Below, in pieces: positions 1 to 10,239 of a DNA stretch of 64,000 nt. Every line of letters starts with the position of its first letter. Positions within the stretch are counted from its first letter, which is position 1. The DNA lies in NCBI RefSeq assembly GCF_000799735.1, contig NZ_JUHH01000001.1:2481100-2545099 (forward strand), given 5' to 3'. Made by a program: the position numbers and the translations under genes. Below the pieces are notes generated by a model. It was not told the DNA's origin and did no database searches. It worked only from the letters and a program-made list of their open reading frames with translations. The stretch comes from Methylotenera sp. G11 (GTDB lineage Bacteria; Pseudomonadota; Gammaproteobacteria; Burkholderiales; Methylophilaceae).

Positions 1-2
1 GT

Positions 3-2786
3 TTGGGTTCTGCCCGTTCTGCGGTTGCGCATAGCATGGAAGAAGCCTTGCAGGTGCAAGCCACGATTGGCTACCCGGCAATTATCCGCCCATCATTTAC
101 CATGGGCGGCAGTGGTGGCGGTATTGCTTATAACCGTGAAGAATTCATTACGATCTGTGAACGCGGCCTGGATGCATCGCCTACCAGCGAGCTATTGATT
201 GAAGAGTCATTGCTGGGCTGGAAAGAATACGAAATGGAAGTGGTGCGCGACTCTGCGGACAACTGCATCATCATCTGCTCAATCGAAAACCTGGACCCGA
301 TGGGCGTACATACCGGCGATTCGATCACCGTAGCACCGGCGCAAACGCTGACTGATAAAGAGTACCAGATCATGCGTAATGCCAGTCTGGCTGTGCTGCG
401 CGAGATCGGCGTTGATACCGGCGGTTCCAACGTGCAGTTCGCGATCAATCCGAACGATGGCCGCATGATCGTCATCGAAATGAATCCGCGCGTGTCACGT
501 TCATCTGCACTAGCCTCTAAAGCAACCGGCTTCCCGATTGCCAAAGTAGCCGCAAAGCTGGCGGTAGGGTTTACGCTGGATGAACTGCGCAATGAGATCA
601 CCGGCGGTGCAACACCTGCATCTTTCGAGCCTAGCATCGATTACGTGGTGACTAAAGTGCCGCGTTTTGCGTTTGAGAAATTCCCGCAGGCAGATAGCCG
701 CCTGACCACGCAGATGAAATCTGTGGGTGAAGTGATGGCTATTGGCCGCACTTTCCAGGAATCATTCCAGAAAGCCATGCGCGGCCTGGAAGTCGGCGTG
801 GATGGCCTGGATGAAAAAACCACAGACTTGGACACCATCACCAAGGAAATCGGTGTGCCTGGCCCTGAGCGCATCTGGTACGTGGGCGATGCGTTCCGCA
901 TGGGACTGAGCGTTGATGAGGTGTTCGATATTTCAAAAATCGACCGCTGGTTCCTGGTGCAGCTTAAAGACATCATTGACCGTGAGCAGGCGTTAAAAGG
1001 CAAGAACCTTGCCGACCTGGACAAGGCTGCTTTGCTGCAGCTCAAGCGCCGCGGTTTCTCTGACCGCCGTCTGGCTAAGCTGATGGATACTGACCAGCAT
1101 GCAGTGCGTGCCTACCGTCAGGCTTTGCATGTGCGCCCTGTGTACAAACGTGTCGATACCTGTGCCGCAGAGTTTGCAACCAATACCGCATACATGTACT
1201 CAACCTATGAAGAAGAGTGCGAAGCGCAGCCATCAGACAAGAAAAAAATCATGGTATTGGGCGGTGGCCCGAACCGTATCGGCCAGGGTATCGAGTTCGA
1301 TTACTGCTGTGTACATGCCGCGTTTGCCATGCGCGAAGATGGCTATGAAACCATCATGGTGAACTGTAACCCTGAAACGGTTTCAACCGATTACGACACC
1401 TCAGACCGTTTGTACTTCGAGCCGGTGACGCTGGAAGATGTGCTGGAGATCGTTGCGCTGGAAAAACCGGTAGGCGTGATTGTGCAGTACGGCGGCCAGA
1501 CTCCATTGAAACTGGCGCGTGACCTGGAAAAAGCCGGCGTGCCTATCATTGGTACCACGCCGGATGCGATTGACATGGCTGAAGACCGTGAACGCTTCCA
1601 GAAGATGCTGCACGAATTAGGCTTGAAGCAGCCGCCAAACCGTACTGCACGTACCGAACAGGAAGCGCTGCGTCTGGCTGGTGAAATCGGTTATCCGCTG
1701 GTGGTGCGCCCTTCATACGTGCTGGGCGGCCGTGCGATGGAAATCGTGCAGGAGCAAAGCCAGCTTGAGCGCTATATGCGTGAAGCGGTTAAAGTTTCAA
1801 ATGAATCACCGGTGCTGCTGGACCGGTTCCTGAATGATGCACTGGAAGTGGATGTAGATGCATTGTCTGACGGTGAGGAAGTGATCATCGGCGGTATCAT
1901 GGAGCACGTTGAGCAAGCGGGTGTTCACTCCGGTGACTCGGCATGTTCATTGCCGCCATACAGCCTGTCAGCAAAACTGCAGGATGAACTGCGCGTGCAG
2001 ACCAAGCAGATGGCAAAAGCCTTAGGCGTGGTTGGTTTAATGAACGTGCAGTTTGCGATTCAGGGCGAGACCGTCTATGTACTGGAAGTCAATCCGCGTG
2101 CTTCACGTACTGTACCGTTCGTGTCCAAGGCTTGTGGCTTGCAGCTGGCTAAAGTAGCTGCACGCTGCATGGTCGGCCAGTCACTTGTATCACAAAATGT
2201 GACGCGTGAAATTGTGCCGCCGTTCTACTCAGTGAAAGAGGCGGTGTTCCCGTTCATCAAGTTCCCAGGTGTAGATACTATTCTTGGTCCTGAGATGAAG
2301 TCTACCGGTGAAGTCATGGGCGTGGGCAGCACGTTTGCCGAAGCGTTCCTGAAATCACAATTGGGAGCTTCAACCAAGTTGCCTGAAGGCGGTCGTGCAT
2401 TTATCAGTGTGCGTAAAGAAGACTATGCAAAAGTGGTTGAAATTGCGCAGCAGCTTGACCGTCTTGGTTTCGAACTGGTTGCAACCAAAGGCACTGCAGC
2501 AGCGCTGGCAGCCAATGGCTTGAAAGTGCAGCCGGTGAATAAAGTGGCCGAAGGTCGTCCGCATATTGTCGACATGATCAAAAACGGTGATATCAGCTTC
2601 ATCGTGAATGTGACTGAAGACAAGCGTGCTGTTGCGGACTCATATGAAATCCGCCGCAGCGCACTGCAGAATAAAGTGACTTACTACACAACGATCGCGG
2701 GTGCCAAAGCTGCGTGTATCGGCATGGCACACATGCAGGAGATACAAGTTGAGTCATTGCAGAACTTGCATAAACAACTGAGCTAA
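3..2786 (+). CDS. carB: Carbamoyl-phosphate synthase large subunit (5' end cut off)
   Basis: Makes carbamoyl phosphate for pyrimidine and arginine synthesis in the cytoplasm, using ammonia from the CarA glutaminase subunit. The reading frame is open to the left edge of the window, so about 140 N-terminal residues (the full protein is about 1070) lie outside; the first codon here is not the true start. Two ATP-grasp halves are visible: the first with [12 protein letters not shown] and [18 protein letters not shown], the second starting near [16 protein letters not shown] with [12 protein letters not shown] and [16 protein letters not shown]. The C-terminal MGS-like allosteric domain ([14 protein letters not shown]) is complete. 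A hairpin with a T-run follows the stop before greA, the usual neighbour in this lineage. Confidence 0.97.
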   Translation: MGSARSAVAHSMEEALQVQATIGYPAIIRPSFTMGGSGGGIAYNREEFITICERGLDASPTSELLIEESLLGWKEYEMEVVRDSADNCIIICSIENLDPMGVHTGDSITVAPAQTLTDKEYQIMRNASLAVLREIGVDTGGSNVQFAINPNDGRMIVIEMNPRVSRSSALASKATGFPIAKVAAKLAVGFTLDELRNEITGGATPASFEPSIDYVVTKVPRFAFEKFPQADSRLTTQMKSVGEVMAIGRTFQESFQKAMRGLEVGVDGLDEKTTDLDTITKEIGVPGPERIWYVGDAFRMGLSVDEVFDISKIDRWFLVQLKDIIDREQALKGKNLADLDKAALLQLKRRGFSDRRLAKLMDTDQHAVRAYRQALHVRPVYKRVDTCAAEFATNTAYMYSTYEEECEAQPSDKKKIMVLGGGPNRIGQGIEFDYCCVHAAFAMREDGYETIMVNCNPETVSTDYDTSDRLYFEPVTLEDVLEIVALEKPVGVIVQYGGQTPLKLARDLEKAGVPIIGTTPDAIDMAEDRERFQKMLHELGLKQPPNRTARTEQEALRLAGEIGYPLVVRPSYVLGGRAMEIVQEQSQLERYMREAVKVSNESPVLLDRFLNDALEVDVDALSDGEEVIIGGIMEHVEQAGVHSGDSACSLPPYSLSAKLQDELRVQTKQMAKALGVVGLMNVQFAIQGETVYVLEVNPRASRTVPFVSKACGLQLAKVAARCMVGQSLVSQNVTREIVPPFYSVKEAVFPFIKFPGVDTILGPEMKSTGEVMGVGSTFAEAFLKSQLGASTKLPEGGRAFISVRKEDYAKVVEIAQQLDRLGFELVATKGTAAALAANGLKVQPVNKVAEGRPHIVDMIKNGDISFIVNVTEDKRAVADSYEIRRSALQNKVTYYTTIAGAKAACIGMAHMQEIQVESLQNLHKQLS

Positions 2787-2830
2787 AATAAACTTAGCCT
2801 AATTCGTAAAAGAACTAATTTTTACTTTTG

Positions 2831-2863
2831 AAACCACGCTCATGTGAGTGTGGTTTATTTTTT
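2831..2863 (+). terminator. Hairpin with T-run between carB and greA
   Basis: The arms AAACCACGCTCA and TGAGTGTGGTTT flank a two-base loop (one G-T pair) and are followed by ATTTTTTAT. This looks like an intrinsic terminator. It lies only 15 bp before greA, so it may act as an attenuator rather than a full stop. Confidence 0.65.
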
Positions 2864-2877
2864 ATATGAGGTAGTAT

Positions 2878-3360
2878 ATGGCATTGAGTCAATTTCCAGT
2901 CACCGTGCGTGGTGCAGAGTTACTTAAAGAAGAATTACAGCGCCTGCGCGGTGTGGACAGGCCGAATATCATTCAGGCAATTGCCGAAGCGCGTGCACAG
3001 GGCGACCTGTCAGAAAATGCAGAATATGAAGCTGCAAAAGAACGTCAAAGTTTTATCGAAGGCAGGATTGCCGAGCTGGAAGCCAAGCTGTCAAACTTAC
3101 AGGTGATTGATCCGAGAACCCTGAATGCTGAAGGGCGCGTAGTGTTTGGCGCAACCGTCAATATCGAAGACCTGGATTCCGGTGATAACAAAACCTATCA
3201 AATCGTCGGTGAAGATGAAGCCGACATTAAAAACGGCAAGATTTCGGTAAGCTCGCCGATCGCACGCGGCTTGATTGGCAAGCTGGCAGGTGATGTTGCC
3301 GAGATTTCAGCACCAGGCGGCATTAAAGAGTACGAAGTGCTGGATGTGCTGTATATTTAA
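2878..3360 (+). CDS. greA: Transcription elongation factor GreA
   Basis: Stimulates the RNA cleavage activity of backtracked RNA polymerase so that stalled complexes can resume. The 160 residues match the normal GreA size: an N-terminal coiled coil with the conserved acidic tip [14 protein letters not shown] (about residues 42-55), then the FKBP-like C-terminal domain ending in the typical VLDVLYI. The ATG follows a GAGG-type ribosome binding site. It lies 91 bp after carB, separated by a terminator-like hairpin, and is followed 33 bp later by the DUF4149 gene, likely on the same transcript. Confidence 0.97.
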   Translation: MALSQFPVTVRGAELLKEELQRLRGVDRPNIIQAIAEARAQGDLSENAEYEAAKERQSFIEGRIAELEAKLSNLQVIDPRTLNAEGRVVFGATVNIEDLDSGDNKTYQIVGEDEADIKNGKISVSSPIARGLIGKLAGDVAEISAPGGIKEYEVLDVLYI

Positions 3361-3393
3361 GACGTGTCGTATATTTAACCAGGGGTATCCAAT

Positions 3394-3831
3394 ATGGCTT
3401 ACAGGCTATCATTAATCATGGTGACATTATGGGCTGGCGCACTTTGGTCTGCCGGTATCAGCGCTTATGTATTGTTCGATAGCCTGCAGGATAAGCAGTT
3501 GGCCGGTATGCTCGCCGGCAAGTTATTTACCGTCGTGACCTATATCGGCATGGTAAGCGCGTTCTATCTGCTGATCCACCGTCTGGTGCAGGATGGAACT
3601 GCTGCATTAAAACAGGCATTTTTCTGGGCGGTATTCGTGATGCTGCTTTTGGTGCTGGCCGGGCATTTCGGCATTCAGCCCATACTGGAGAACCTGAAAG
3701 CGCAGGCTTTGCCCGCAGATGTGATGCAGAGCGTATTTGCAGACCGCTTCAGGAGCTGGCATGGTATCGCCAGCGTGGCTTATCTGGTTGAATGCCTGCT
3801 GGCTTTTGTTGTTGTGCTGAAATCGCGATAA
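3394..3831 (+). CDS. DUF4149 family membrane protein
   Basis: A 145-residue inner-membrane protein of unknown function. It has about four hydrophobic segments (roughly residues 8-28, 42-62, 74-94 and 122-142) and fits the DUF4149 family, often found beside greA and yhbY in betaproteobacteria. No catalytic motif is visible. It starts 33 bp after greA and probably shares its message. The stop is followed at once by a perfect 10-bp stem that separates it from the convergent yhbY gene. Confidence 0.75.
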   Translation: MAYRLSLIMVTLWAGALWSAGISAYVLFDSLQDKQLAGMLAGKLFTVVTYIGMVSAFYLLIHRLVQDGTAALKQAFFWAVFVMLLLVLAGHFGIQPILENLKAQALPADVMQSVFADRFRSWHGIASVAYLVECLLAFVVVLKSR

Positions 3832-3835
3832 AATT

Positions 3836-3870
3836 TTTTCCACGATATACATTTTTATATCGTGGGAAAA
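3836..3870. terminator. Probable bidirectional terminator between DUF4149 gene and yhbY
   Basis: CCACGATATA (3840-3849) and TATATCGTGG (3856-3865) form a perfect 10-bp stem with a 6-base loop, bordered by TTTTT on the left and AAAA on the right. It sits between two convergent genes, as expected for a shared terminator. Confidence 0.6.
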
Positions 3871-3885
3871 GCAGGTTTTCTGTGA

Positions 3886-4194
3886 CTAAAGTTTTGGAAT
3901 AACGATTTTTGCACTTTCTTTCACAGTGCTGCTTGGACGGTAAAATACTAACTGTTTGCCGATATGATGCACCGCGATAGCGCTGGTTTGTTTGCAGATG
4001 TCATCAAATATGGCTTTGCGTGCGGTGCGATCATCGCCAGCAACTTGCACTTTGATAAGCTCATGCGCGTTCAGGTTGAGCTCGATCTCTTTAATGACAT
4101 TTTCTGTGAGTCCGTTATTGCCTATCATGACAACAGGGTTCAGGCTGTGAGCCAGGCCGCGCAGGTGGGCGATTTGTTTGGTGCTTAATTTCAT
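3886..4194 (-). CDS. yhbY: YhbY family RNA-binding protein (CRM domain)
   Basis: A small single-domain CRS1-YhbY (CRM) protein associated with the pre-50S ribosomal subunit. The 102 residues contain the family hallmarks: LTKQIAHLRGLAH-like start, the GNNGLT loop (about residues 25-30) and the region ELIKVQVAG. It is transcribed away from rlmE (a 23S rRNA 2'-O-methyltransferase) with 79 bp between their starts, so two 50S-maturation genes are divergent neighbours. This arrangement is common and supports the call. Confidence 0.92.
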   Translation of the reverse strand: MKLSTKQIAHLRGLAHSLNPVVMIGNNGLTENVIKEIELNLNAHELIKVQVAGDDRTARKAIFDDICKQTSAIAVHHIGKQLVFYRPSSTVKESAKIVIPKL

Positions 4195-4273
4195 TATTTT
4201 CTAACCGTATTTGATAGTCGTTCATTTTAACATGATATTAGCCAGTGCCTAAATCGGCAAAAGCAAACACAAT

Positions 4274-4894
4274 ATGAAACCCTCTAGAACCAGTAAAGCA
4301 TGGATGCAGGAGCATCTTAACGACCCCTATGTAAAGCTTGCGCAGAAGGAAGGCTACCGTGCCCGTGCCGCCTACAAGCTGATGGAAATCGATGATAAGG
4401 ATAAGCTGATCAAGCCTGGCATGACGGTGGTCGACCTGGGCTCCGCTCCCGGCAGCTGGTCGCAGGTAGCCGTGCAGCGTTTAAAGGGGCAGGGCAAGGT
4501 CATTGCGCTGGATATCCTCGACATGCAGCCGATAGGCGGCGTGACTTTCATACAGGGCGACTTTCGCGAGGAGTCGGTGTTGAGGGTGCTGGAAGAAAAA
4601 ATAAATAAAACACCGGTTGACCTTGTAATTGCAGATATGGCCCCCAATATCAGTGGTGTTAAAGATGTTGACCAGGCTGGCGCCGCCTATTTAACGGAGC
4701 TGGCGCTTGATTTTAGTAAGGACTGGCTGAAACCTGGCGGCAATTTTCTGGTCAAGGTATTTATAGGCGCCGGATTTGAAGAAATCCTGCAGAATATGCG
4801 CCAGATGTTTGATAAGGTTGTAACACGCAAGCCTAAAGCTTCGCGTGACAGAAGTAGCGAAGTTTATTTGCTGGGGTTGGGGCGCAAACCTTAA
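4274..4894 (+). CDS. rlmE: 23S rRNA (uridine-2'-O-)-methyltransferase RlmE (FtsJ/RrmJ)
   Basis: Methylates the 2'-OH of U2552 in 23S rRNA during 50S assembly, using S-adenosylmethionine. The 206 residues match the family length. The SAM-binding motif [14 protein letters not shown] lies near residues 54-67, and the catalytic K-D-K-E pattern is present (K in [10 protein letters not shown] in IADMAPN, K in FLVKVF, E in RSSEVY). The ATG is the first in frame after the divergent yhbY. It is followed by ftsH, the classic rlmE-ftsH pair. Confidence 0.96.
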   Translation: MKPSRTSKAWMQEHLNDPYVKLAQKEGYRARAAYKLMEIDDKDKLIKPGMTVVDLGSAPGSWSQVAVQRLKGQGKVIALDILDMQPIGGVTFIQGDFREESVLRVLEEKINKTPVDLVIADMAPNISGVKDVDQAGAAYLTELALDFSKDWLKPGGNFLVKVFIGAGFEEILQNMRQMFDKVVTRKPKASRDRSSEVYLLGLGRKP

Positions 4895-4953
4895 ATTTTG
4901 GTATAAGCTACTCATAAATCACAAGTATTGTTGTTGATATAAGGAATGGAATT

Positions 4954-6849
4954 TTGAACAACGTGTTTAAGAATGTTGCGATCTGGTTGGCCATTGCGAT
5001 GGTGCTGATGGCGATCTTTAATCTGTCCGGCGTTAAGAATAGCGCAGATAACCAAGTCGTATATTCCCAATTTATTCAGGATGTTAAAGACGGGCGCGTT
5101 GCCAAAGTGCAGATCGACGGACGCGTGCTGCGCGTAACCGGTCAGGATGGCAAGAAGTTCAATACCTATGCACCTACAGATCCTTGGCTGGTTTCTGATT
5201 TACTTAAATATAACGTGACGGTTGAGTCCAAACCTGAAGAAGAGCAGTCCCTGCTCATGAGCATGTTCGTTTCATGGTTCCCGATGATTTTGCTGATCGG
5301 GGTGTGGATATTCTTCATGCGCCAGATGCAGGGCGGCGGCAAGGGCGGCGGGCCGTTTTCTTTCGGAAAAAGCAAGGCGCGCCAGCTTGATGAAGCCAAT
5401 AACCCGACCACATTCGCCGATGTCGCAGGTTGCGATGAAGCCAAAGAGGAAGTGTTTGAACTGGTGGAGTTCCTGCGCGACCCGACCAAATTCCAGAAGC
5501 TGGGTGGTCGTATCCCGCGTGGCGTGCTGATGGTAGGCCCTCCTGGTACAGGTAAAACCCTGCTGGCGCGTGCGATTGCCGGTGAGGCAAAAGTACCTTT
5601 CTTTACCATTTCAGGTTCCGATTTTGTGGAAATGTTTGTCGGCGTCGGTGCATCGCGCGTACGTGACATGTTCGAAACTGCCAAAAAGAACTCACCGTGC
5701 ATTATCTTTATTGATGAGATCGATGCGGTTGGTCGCAGTCGCGGTGCAGGCACCGGCGGCGGTAATGATGAGCGTGAACAGACGCTGAACCAGCTTCTGG
5801 TCGAGATGGATGGCTTTGAAGCCAGCTCAGGTGTCATCGTGATTGCCGCTACCAACCGTGCCGATGTGCTGGATAAAGCGCTGTTACGGCCAGGCCGTTT
5901 TGACCGCCAGGTGATGGTTGGCTTGCCGGACATTAAAGGCCGCGAACAGATTCTGATGGTACACATGCGCAAAGTGCCTATCGATCCTGACGTTAAAGCC
6001 GATATTCTGGCGCGTGGTACGCCAGGCTTCAGCGGTGCTGATCTGGCCAACCTTGTTAATGAGGCTGCCCTGTTTGCTGCGCGCCGTAATAAACGTACCG
6101 TGGATATGCAGGATTTTGAAGATGCAAAAGATAAAATCTTCATGGGTCCGGAGCGTAAATCCATGGTGATGCGTGAAGACGAGCGTCGCAATACGGCTTA
6201 TCACGAATCAGGCCATGCGGTTGTGGCTGAACTGCTGCCGAAAGCGGACCCGGTACATAAGGTGACTATCATGCCGCGCGGCTGGGCTTTGGGTCTGACA
6301 TGGCAGTTGCCTGAGTTCGACCGTATCAGTAACTATAAAGACAAGATGCTCGAAGAAATTTCGATTCTGTTCGGCGGCCGCATTGCGGAAGAAGTGTTCA
6401 TGCACCAGATGTCTACCGGCGCATCCAATGACTTTGAGCGTGCAACCAAACTGGCACGCGACATGGTAACGCGTTATGGTATGAGTGATGCGCTGGGCAC
6501 CATGGTGTATGCGGGCAATGAGCAGGATTCATTCTTCGGCAGCATGAGCTCCAAAACAGTGTCTGAGGCCACGCAGCAGAAAGTTGATGCGGAAATTCGC
6601 CGTATCCTGGATGAGCAATATGCGCTTGCACGCAGGCTGATTGAGGAAAATCGCGATAAGGTAGAGGCGATGGCGGCAGCCCTGTTGGAGTTTGAAACAA
6701 TTGATGCTGATCAGATCGGCGATATTATGGCAGGTTTGCCGGTACGCCAGCCCAAACCGCCTCAAAGCAAGATCCCTCCTGCGGCAGGTTCTGCCAGCCC
6801 CGGGCCAACTGCCGCAACGGCACCGCAGCCAAGTGCAAAAACCGAATAG
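4954..6849 (+). CDS. ftsH: ATP-dependent zinc metalloprotease FtsH
   Basis: Membrane-anchored AAA+ protease that degrades misfolded membrane proteins and regulators such as LpxC and sigma-32. It has 631 residues: an N-terminal membrane segment (about 7-25), a periplasmic domain, a second membrane segment (about 105-122), Walker A GPPGTGKT (195-202), Walker B IFIDEID, the second region of homology [20 protein letters not shown], and the zinc site HESGH (417-421). The start is TTG preceded by AAGGAA, so initiation may be weak. The tail is rich in Pro, Ala and Gln. A strong terminator follows, before folP. Confidence 0.98.
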   Translation: MNNVFKNVAIWLAIAMVLMAIFNLSGVKNSADNQVVYSQFIQDVKDGRVAKVQIDGRVLRVTGQDGKKFNTYAPTDPWLVSDLLKYNVTVESKPEEEQSLLMSMFVSWFPMILLIGVWIFFMRQMQGGGKGGGPFSFGKSKARQLDEANNPTTFADVAGCDEAKEEVFELVEFLRDPTKFQKLGGRIPRGVLMVGPPGTGKTLLARAIAGEAKVPFFTISGSDFVEMFVGVGASRVRDMFETAKKNSPCIIFIDEIDAVGRSRGAGTGGGNDEREQTLNQLLVEMDGFEASSGVIVIAATNRADVLDKALLRPGRFDRQVMVGLPDIKGREQILMVHMRKVPIDPDVKADILARGTPGFSGADLANLVNEAALFAARRNKRTVDMQDFEDAKDKIFMGPERKSMVMREDERRNTAYHESGHAVVAELLPKADPVHKVTIMPRGWALGLTWQLPEFDRISNYKDKMLEEISILFGGRIAEEVFMHQMSTGASNDFERATKLARDMVTRYGMSDALGTMVYAGNEQDSFFGSMSSKTVSEATQQKVDAEIRRILDEQYALARRLIEENRDKVEAMAAALLEFETIDADQIGDIMAGLPVRQPKPPQSKIPPAAGSASPGPTAATAPQPSAKTE

Positions 6850-6894
6850 CTGCCGGACTGATTTAATGCTGATGTAAATATCGCTGATGTAAAT

Positions 6895-6923
6895 AAAAAG
6901 GGCTAGTTAACTAGCCCTTTTTA
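6895..6923 (+). terminator. Rho-independent terminator after ftsH
   Basis: AAAAAGGGCTAGTTAACTAGCCCTTTTTA forms a stem GGGCTAG/CTAGCCC with a TTAA-type tip flanked by A and T runs. It ends only 17 bp before folP, so folP needs read-through or its own promoter overlapping this region. Confidence 0.85.
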
Positions 6924-6939
6924 TTGAGTATAATTAAGC

Positions 6940-7773
6940 ATGAACATCAATACCCAATTTCTCTGCGGAAGATTCCAGCTTGATTTGACGCGGCCCCAGG
7001 TGATGGGGATCGTAAACGTCACTCCTGATTCGTTTTCTGATGGCGGCAAGTATTCTTCCGTCAATCTGGCCGTAGAGCATGCATTAAAACTCATTGCTGA
7101 AGGCGCGGATATTCTGGATATAGGCGGAGAGTCCACCCGTCCCGGCGCTGAGCCCGTAAGCCTGGAGGAGGAGCTCAGGCGCGTGGTTCCGGTGATTGAA
7201 GCCTTAAGCAAAGTCACCACCGTACCGCTTTCTATCGATACCTATAAGCCTGAGGTCATGCGCGCAGCCATTGTAGCCGGTGCGGACATTGTGAATGATA
7301 TATGTGCGCTGCGCGAAGACGGGGCGCTTGAAATTGTCGCCGCCAGTAATGCCGGTGTTTGCCTGATGCACATGCAGGGCGTGCCGCAGACCATGCAGCT
7401 TAACCCTCAATATGAAGATGTGGTGGCCGAAGTGAAGCAGTTCCTGGCTGACAGGGTAGAGGCATGCCTGGCGCACGGCATCGCAAGCGAGCGCATTACG
7501 CTTGACCCCGGTTTCGGCTTTGGCAAAACCACTGCCCATAATGTTGCACTGATACAGCACCTGGATCGTTTTGCAGAGTTGGGGTTTCCGCTGCTGGTGG
7601 GGTTGTCGCGTAAATCGGTGCTGGGCAGGATAGCCGGTGGGGATGAGCAGCAGCGCCTGCATGCCGGTCTTGCCGCTTCGGTGATTTCTGTGATGAAGGG
7701 TGCGAAGATTGTACGGGTACATGATGTGAAGGCAACGGTGGATGCGCTTAAAGTGGTAGCTGCGGTAATGTAA
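6940..7773 (+). CDS. folP: Dihydropteroate synthase
   Basis: Condenses 6-hydroxymethyl-dihydropterin pyrophosphate with p-aminobenzoate in folate synthesis; it is the sulfonamide target. The 277 residues show the two signatures: MGIVNVTPDSFSDGG (about 22-36) and DIGGESTRPGA (about 61-71). Later conserved stretches are IDTYKPEV, LDPGFGFGK and LLVGLSRKS. It normally forms a pair with glmM. Here 318 bp of repeat element separate the two. Confidence 0.97.
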   Translation: MNINTQFLCGRFQLDLTRPQVMGIVNVTPDSFSDGGKYSSVNLAVEHALKLIAEGADILDIGGESTRPGAEPVSLEEELRRVVPVIEALSKVTTVPLSIDTYKPEVMRAAIVAGADIVNDICALREDGALEIVAASNAGVCLMHMQGVPQTMQLNPQYEDVVAEVKQFLADRVEACLAHGIASERITLDPGFGFGKTTAHNVALIQHLDRFAELGFPLLVGLSRKSVLGRIAGGDEQQRLHAGLAASVISVMKGAKIVRVHDVKATVDALKVVAAVM

Positions 7774-7796
7774 TGCAGGTGCATGGAAGTTAACTG

Positions 7797-8052
7797 GTCG
7801 GTCTCGCCCGACAGGCGAGTTACTTTCTTATGTTTATTTGTAACCGTAAAGGGCATGTCCGCCAAGTACCCGCTGCCTTGCAGCGATCTTGGCGCCAAAA
7901 GTAACCAAAGAACAGGGCACTCCCTACCGCTCACACTTTGCTTGCCAGTTTACTGGCTTAGCAAATTGGGGAAGCCAAATGCTGGCTCAGACAGCCGCTT
8001 GCCGAAACCTCCCAGTAAGCCTGCGCTACTCAGCGCGGAAGCAGGGGAGATG
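7797..8052 (+). repeat. Intergenic 'GGTCTCGCC' mosaic element, copy A (long 5' module, type-1 3' module)
   Basis: This fills the folP-glmM gap. It opens with a small hairpin (CTCGCC-CGACA-GGCGAG), then GTTACTTT pairing with AAAAGTAAC around an insert that contains CGCCAAG...CTTGGCG. It ends with AAGCCTGCGCTACTCAGCGCGG. It shares its 5' module with copy D (25091-25396) and its 3' module with copy B (24723-24990). A 90-codon frame crosses it but is not conserved as protein between copies, so no gene is called. The rest of 7774-8091 shows nothing else. Confidence 0.8.
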
Positions 8053-8091
8053 TGAAAATTGAAATAGTTGTGATAAGTTGAGAAAACAGCA

Positions 8092-9450
8092 ATGACAAAA
8101 AAATATTTTGGTACGGATGGTATTCGTGGCCGTGTTGGGGATGCACTTATCACGCCTGAATTTGTGATGCGCCTGGGCTATGCGGCCGGTCATGTGCTGA
8201 CCAATATGGATAGCCATCTGGCAAAAGGCGCGCATCCTGCGGTGCTGATTGGCAAGGATACCCGCATTTCCGGTTATATGTTCGAAGCGGCATTGGAGGC
8301 CGGCCTGTCTGCGGCAGGCGTTGATGTGCTGCTGACCGGCCCGATGCCCACGCCGGCTGTGGCTTACCTGACCCGTGCGCTTCGGGCGCAGGCGGGTATT
8401 GTGATTTCAGCATCGCATAACCCGTATTACGATAACGGCATCAAGTTCTTTTCAAGCCAGGGTACTAAACTGCCCGATGATGTGGAACATGCCATCGAGG
8501 CGGCGCTGGACGAGCCGATGCAAGTGATGGAATCCGCCAGGCTGGGCAAGGCGCGCCGTATCGATGATGCCGCCGGCCGTTATGTCGAGTTCTGCAAGAG
8601 CACTTTCCCCAACCACCTGGACCTGCGCGGGCTGAAGATTGTATTGGATTGCGCGCATGGTGCAACCTATCATGTAGCGCCGCCGGTATTTCATGAGCTG
8701 GGCGCCGAGATCGTTGCAATCGGCAATAAACCTGATGGTCTCAATATCAATGAGCAGGTCGGCTCCACCCATCCGCAGGCCTTGCAGAAAGCGGTTGTTG
8801 AACACGGTGCCGATCTGGGTATCGCATTTGACGGCGACGGCGACCGCGTGATGATGGTTGCCGCCGATGGGCAGCTGCTGGATGGCGATCAACTGCTGTA
8901 CATCATTGCTGCTGCACGTCAGCAGGAGGGGGCTCTGGCGGGTGGCGTTATCGGTACGCTGATGACCAACCTGGCGCTGGAACATAGACTGGCAGCGATG
9001 CATATTCCTTTTGCACGCGCCAAGGTCGGTGACCGTTATGTGCTGGAACTGCTCAACCAGAACGGCTGGCAATTGGGCGGTGAGAATTCAGGCCATATCC
9101 TGACGCTGGATAAACACAGCAGCGGCGATGGCATTATTGCCGCCCTGCAGGTGCTGCATGCACTCATGCAAAGCGGTAAAACCCTGAACCAGCTGCTTGC
9201 GGAGATTCCGCTGTATCCACAAGTGCTGATTAATGTAAAAACCGCCAAAAAGATTGACCTGGCTAATCACGCCGAAATCCAGGCTGCGGTGAAATCTGCC
9301 GAAGATGCACTTGCCGGCAGTGGCCGGGTGCTGCTGAGGGCTTCTGGCACTGAGCCGAAAATCCGCGTGATGGTAGAGGGTGAGAACCAGCAGCAGGTAC
9401 AGGCGCTGGCAGAGAGAATCGCAGAAACCGTGGCTGCCGCGGCAGCCTGA
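8092..9450 (+). CDS. glmM: Phosphoglucosamine mutase
   Basis: Converts glucosamine-6-phosphate to glucosamine-1-phosphate, feeding UDP-GlcNAc for peptidoglycan and LPS. The 452 residues match the family: the N-terminal [13 protein letters not shown], the active-site phosphoserine in [16 protein letters not shown] (Ser108), the metal-binding loop DGDGDR, the sugar loop GGENSGH, and the phosphate loop [12 protein letters not shown] near the C-terminus. It follows folP after repeat copy A, which breaks the usual tight folP-glmM spacing. Confidence 0.97.
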   Translation: MTKKYFGTDGIRGRVGDALITPEFVMRLGYAAGHVLTNMDSHLAKGAHPAVLIGKDTRISGYMFEAALEAGLSAAGVDVLLTGPMPTPAVAYLTRALRAQAGIVISASHNPYYDNGIKFFSSQGTKLPDDVEHAIEAALDEPMQVMESARLGKARRIDDAAGRYVEFCKSTFPNHLDLRGLKIVLDCAHGATYHVAPPVFHELGAEIVAIGNKPDGLNINEQVGSTHPQALQKAVVEHGADLGIAFDGDGDRVMMVAADGQLLDGDQLLYIIAAARQQEGALAGGVIGTLMTNLALEHRLAAMHIPFARAKVGDRYVLELLNQNGWQLGGENSGHILTLDKHSSGDGIIAALQVLHALMQSGKTLNQLLAEIPLYPQVLINVKTAKKIDLANHAEIQAAVKSAEDALAGSGRVLLRASGTEPKIRVMVEGENQQQVQALAERIAETVAAAAA

Positions 9451-9579
9451 TTGCGGCAGTTTCCGTGCGGCGCACTGCAAACGAGTGCGCCCTGCGAGCT
9501 TTTTGATTCTCCGGGGAGCATTGGGTATCCAGCGGGCTGGTCAGCACATAGGCGTTGTGTGCGGAAAACTTCATTTTAT

Positions 9580-9601
9580 CTTCACAAAATATTCACATTG
9601 G
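9580..9601 (+). promoter_or_regulatory. PhoB-box-like direct repeat upstream of the PAP2 gene
   Basis: CTTCACAAAAT followed directly by ATTCACATTGG gives two 11-base units sharing TTCACA, the spacing of a Pho box. It lies 43 bp before the PAP2 start. The -10 position expected from this box (9608-9613) is poor. A second, better Pho-box-like site precedes the next gene, which raises the likelihood for this one. Confidence 0.5.
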
Positions 9602-9612
9602 CATGACAAGCT

Positions 9613-9639
9613 AGCTCCAATCCCATTTGGATTGGAGCT
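9613..9639 (+). promoter_or_regulatory. Hairpin that hides the ribosome binding site of the PAP2 gene
   Basis: AGCTCCAATCC (9613-9623) and GGATTGGAGCT (9629-9639) form a perfect 11-bp stem with loop CATTT. The only Shine-Dalgarno-like GGAG (9634-9637) is in the right arm, 6 bases before the ATG at 9644. There is no T-run, so it is not a terminator. Confidence 0.6.
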
Positions 9640-9643
9640 GAAA

Positions 9644-10192
9644 ATGCCTTTTAAAATAAAAACATATCTGTATCGCATGCACCAGTTCGATAGCAATATG
9701 TGCGTGGCATTCAACCATACCAGCCAGTACCGGATGATACGTGACAGCTTCAGGCTGGTGAGCCGTCTTGGCGATGGTGTGTTCTGGTATGGCCTGATGT
9801 TTTCGATACTGATGTTCAAGGGCGGTGATGGCCTGCTGCCCGTGCTGCATATGGCCGCTGCCGGTTTGTGTGGTACCTTGCTTTATAAATGGCTGAAAGC
9901 CAAGACTCTGCGTCCGCGGCCATATCAGGTGCGGCAGGAAATTAACATGGCGGCGATGCCTCTGGATAAGTTCAGCTTTCCATCCGGCCATACGCTGCAT
10001 GCGGTTTTGTTCAGCGTGATCGCGCTTAACTACTACCCTCAGTTATCGGTGATATTGCTGCCGTTTACATTCATGGTGGGCTTGTCTCGCGTGGTGCTTG
10101 GACTGCACTATCCCAGCGATGTTGTGGCCGGCGCGTTGATCGGCTCCACGGTTGCCGGCTTGTCTTTCCTGCTTGTGCCTGTGTTTTTGTAA
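9644..10192 (+). CDS. PAP2 superfamily phosphatase (membrane)
   Basis: A lipid or pyrophosphate phosphatase-like integral membrane protein of 182 residues. The three PAP2 motifs are clear: KAKTLRPRPY, SFPSGHTLHA and SRVVLGLHYPSDVVAG, which carry the catalytic histidines and arginines, between several hydrophobic segments. The frame is open further upstream, but homology-like sequence starts at the ATG at 9644, directly behind the GGAG-bearing hairpin. The likely substrate is phosphatidate or undecaprenyl pyrophosphate; the sequence does not decide. The neighbouring glycosyltransferase and the two Pho-box-like sites suggest a role in swapping phospholipid for glycolipid under phosphate shortage (inference). 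Confidence 0.88.
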   Translation: MPFKIKTYLYRMHQFDSNMCVAFNHTSQYRMIRDSFRLVSRLGDGVFWYGLMFSILMFKGGDGLLPVLHMAAAGLCGTLLYKWLKAKTLRPRPYQVRQEINMAAMPLDKFSFPSGHTLHAVLFSVIALNYYPQLSVILLPFTFMVGLSRVVLGLHYPSDVVAGALIGSTVAGLSFLLVPVFL

Positions 10193-10239
10193 GAGCCGTG
10201 TTTTGCCTTTCATGACCCAAGTCTTTATTCTTGCTGTCA

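Noticed and set aside
5166..6191. 341-codon frame antisense to ftsH
   Set aside because: Shadow frame produced by codon bias of ftsH; Ser/Arg-rich composition and no recognisable domain.
7783..8055. 90-codon open frame between folP and glmM
   Set aside because: It coincides with mosaic repeat copy A. The frame is not kept in the other copies, and the conserved features are hairpins rather than codons.
9611..9640. Terminator upstream of the PAP2 gene
   Set aside because: The stem is followed by GAAAATG, with no T-run, and its right arm holds the ribosome binding site.
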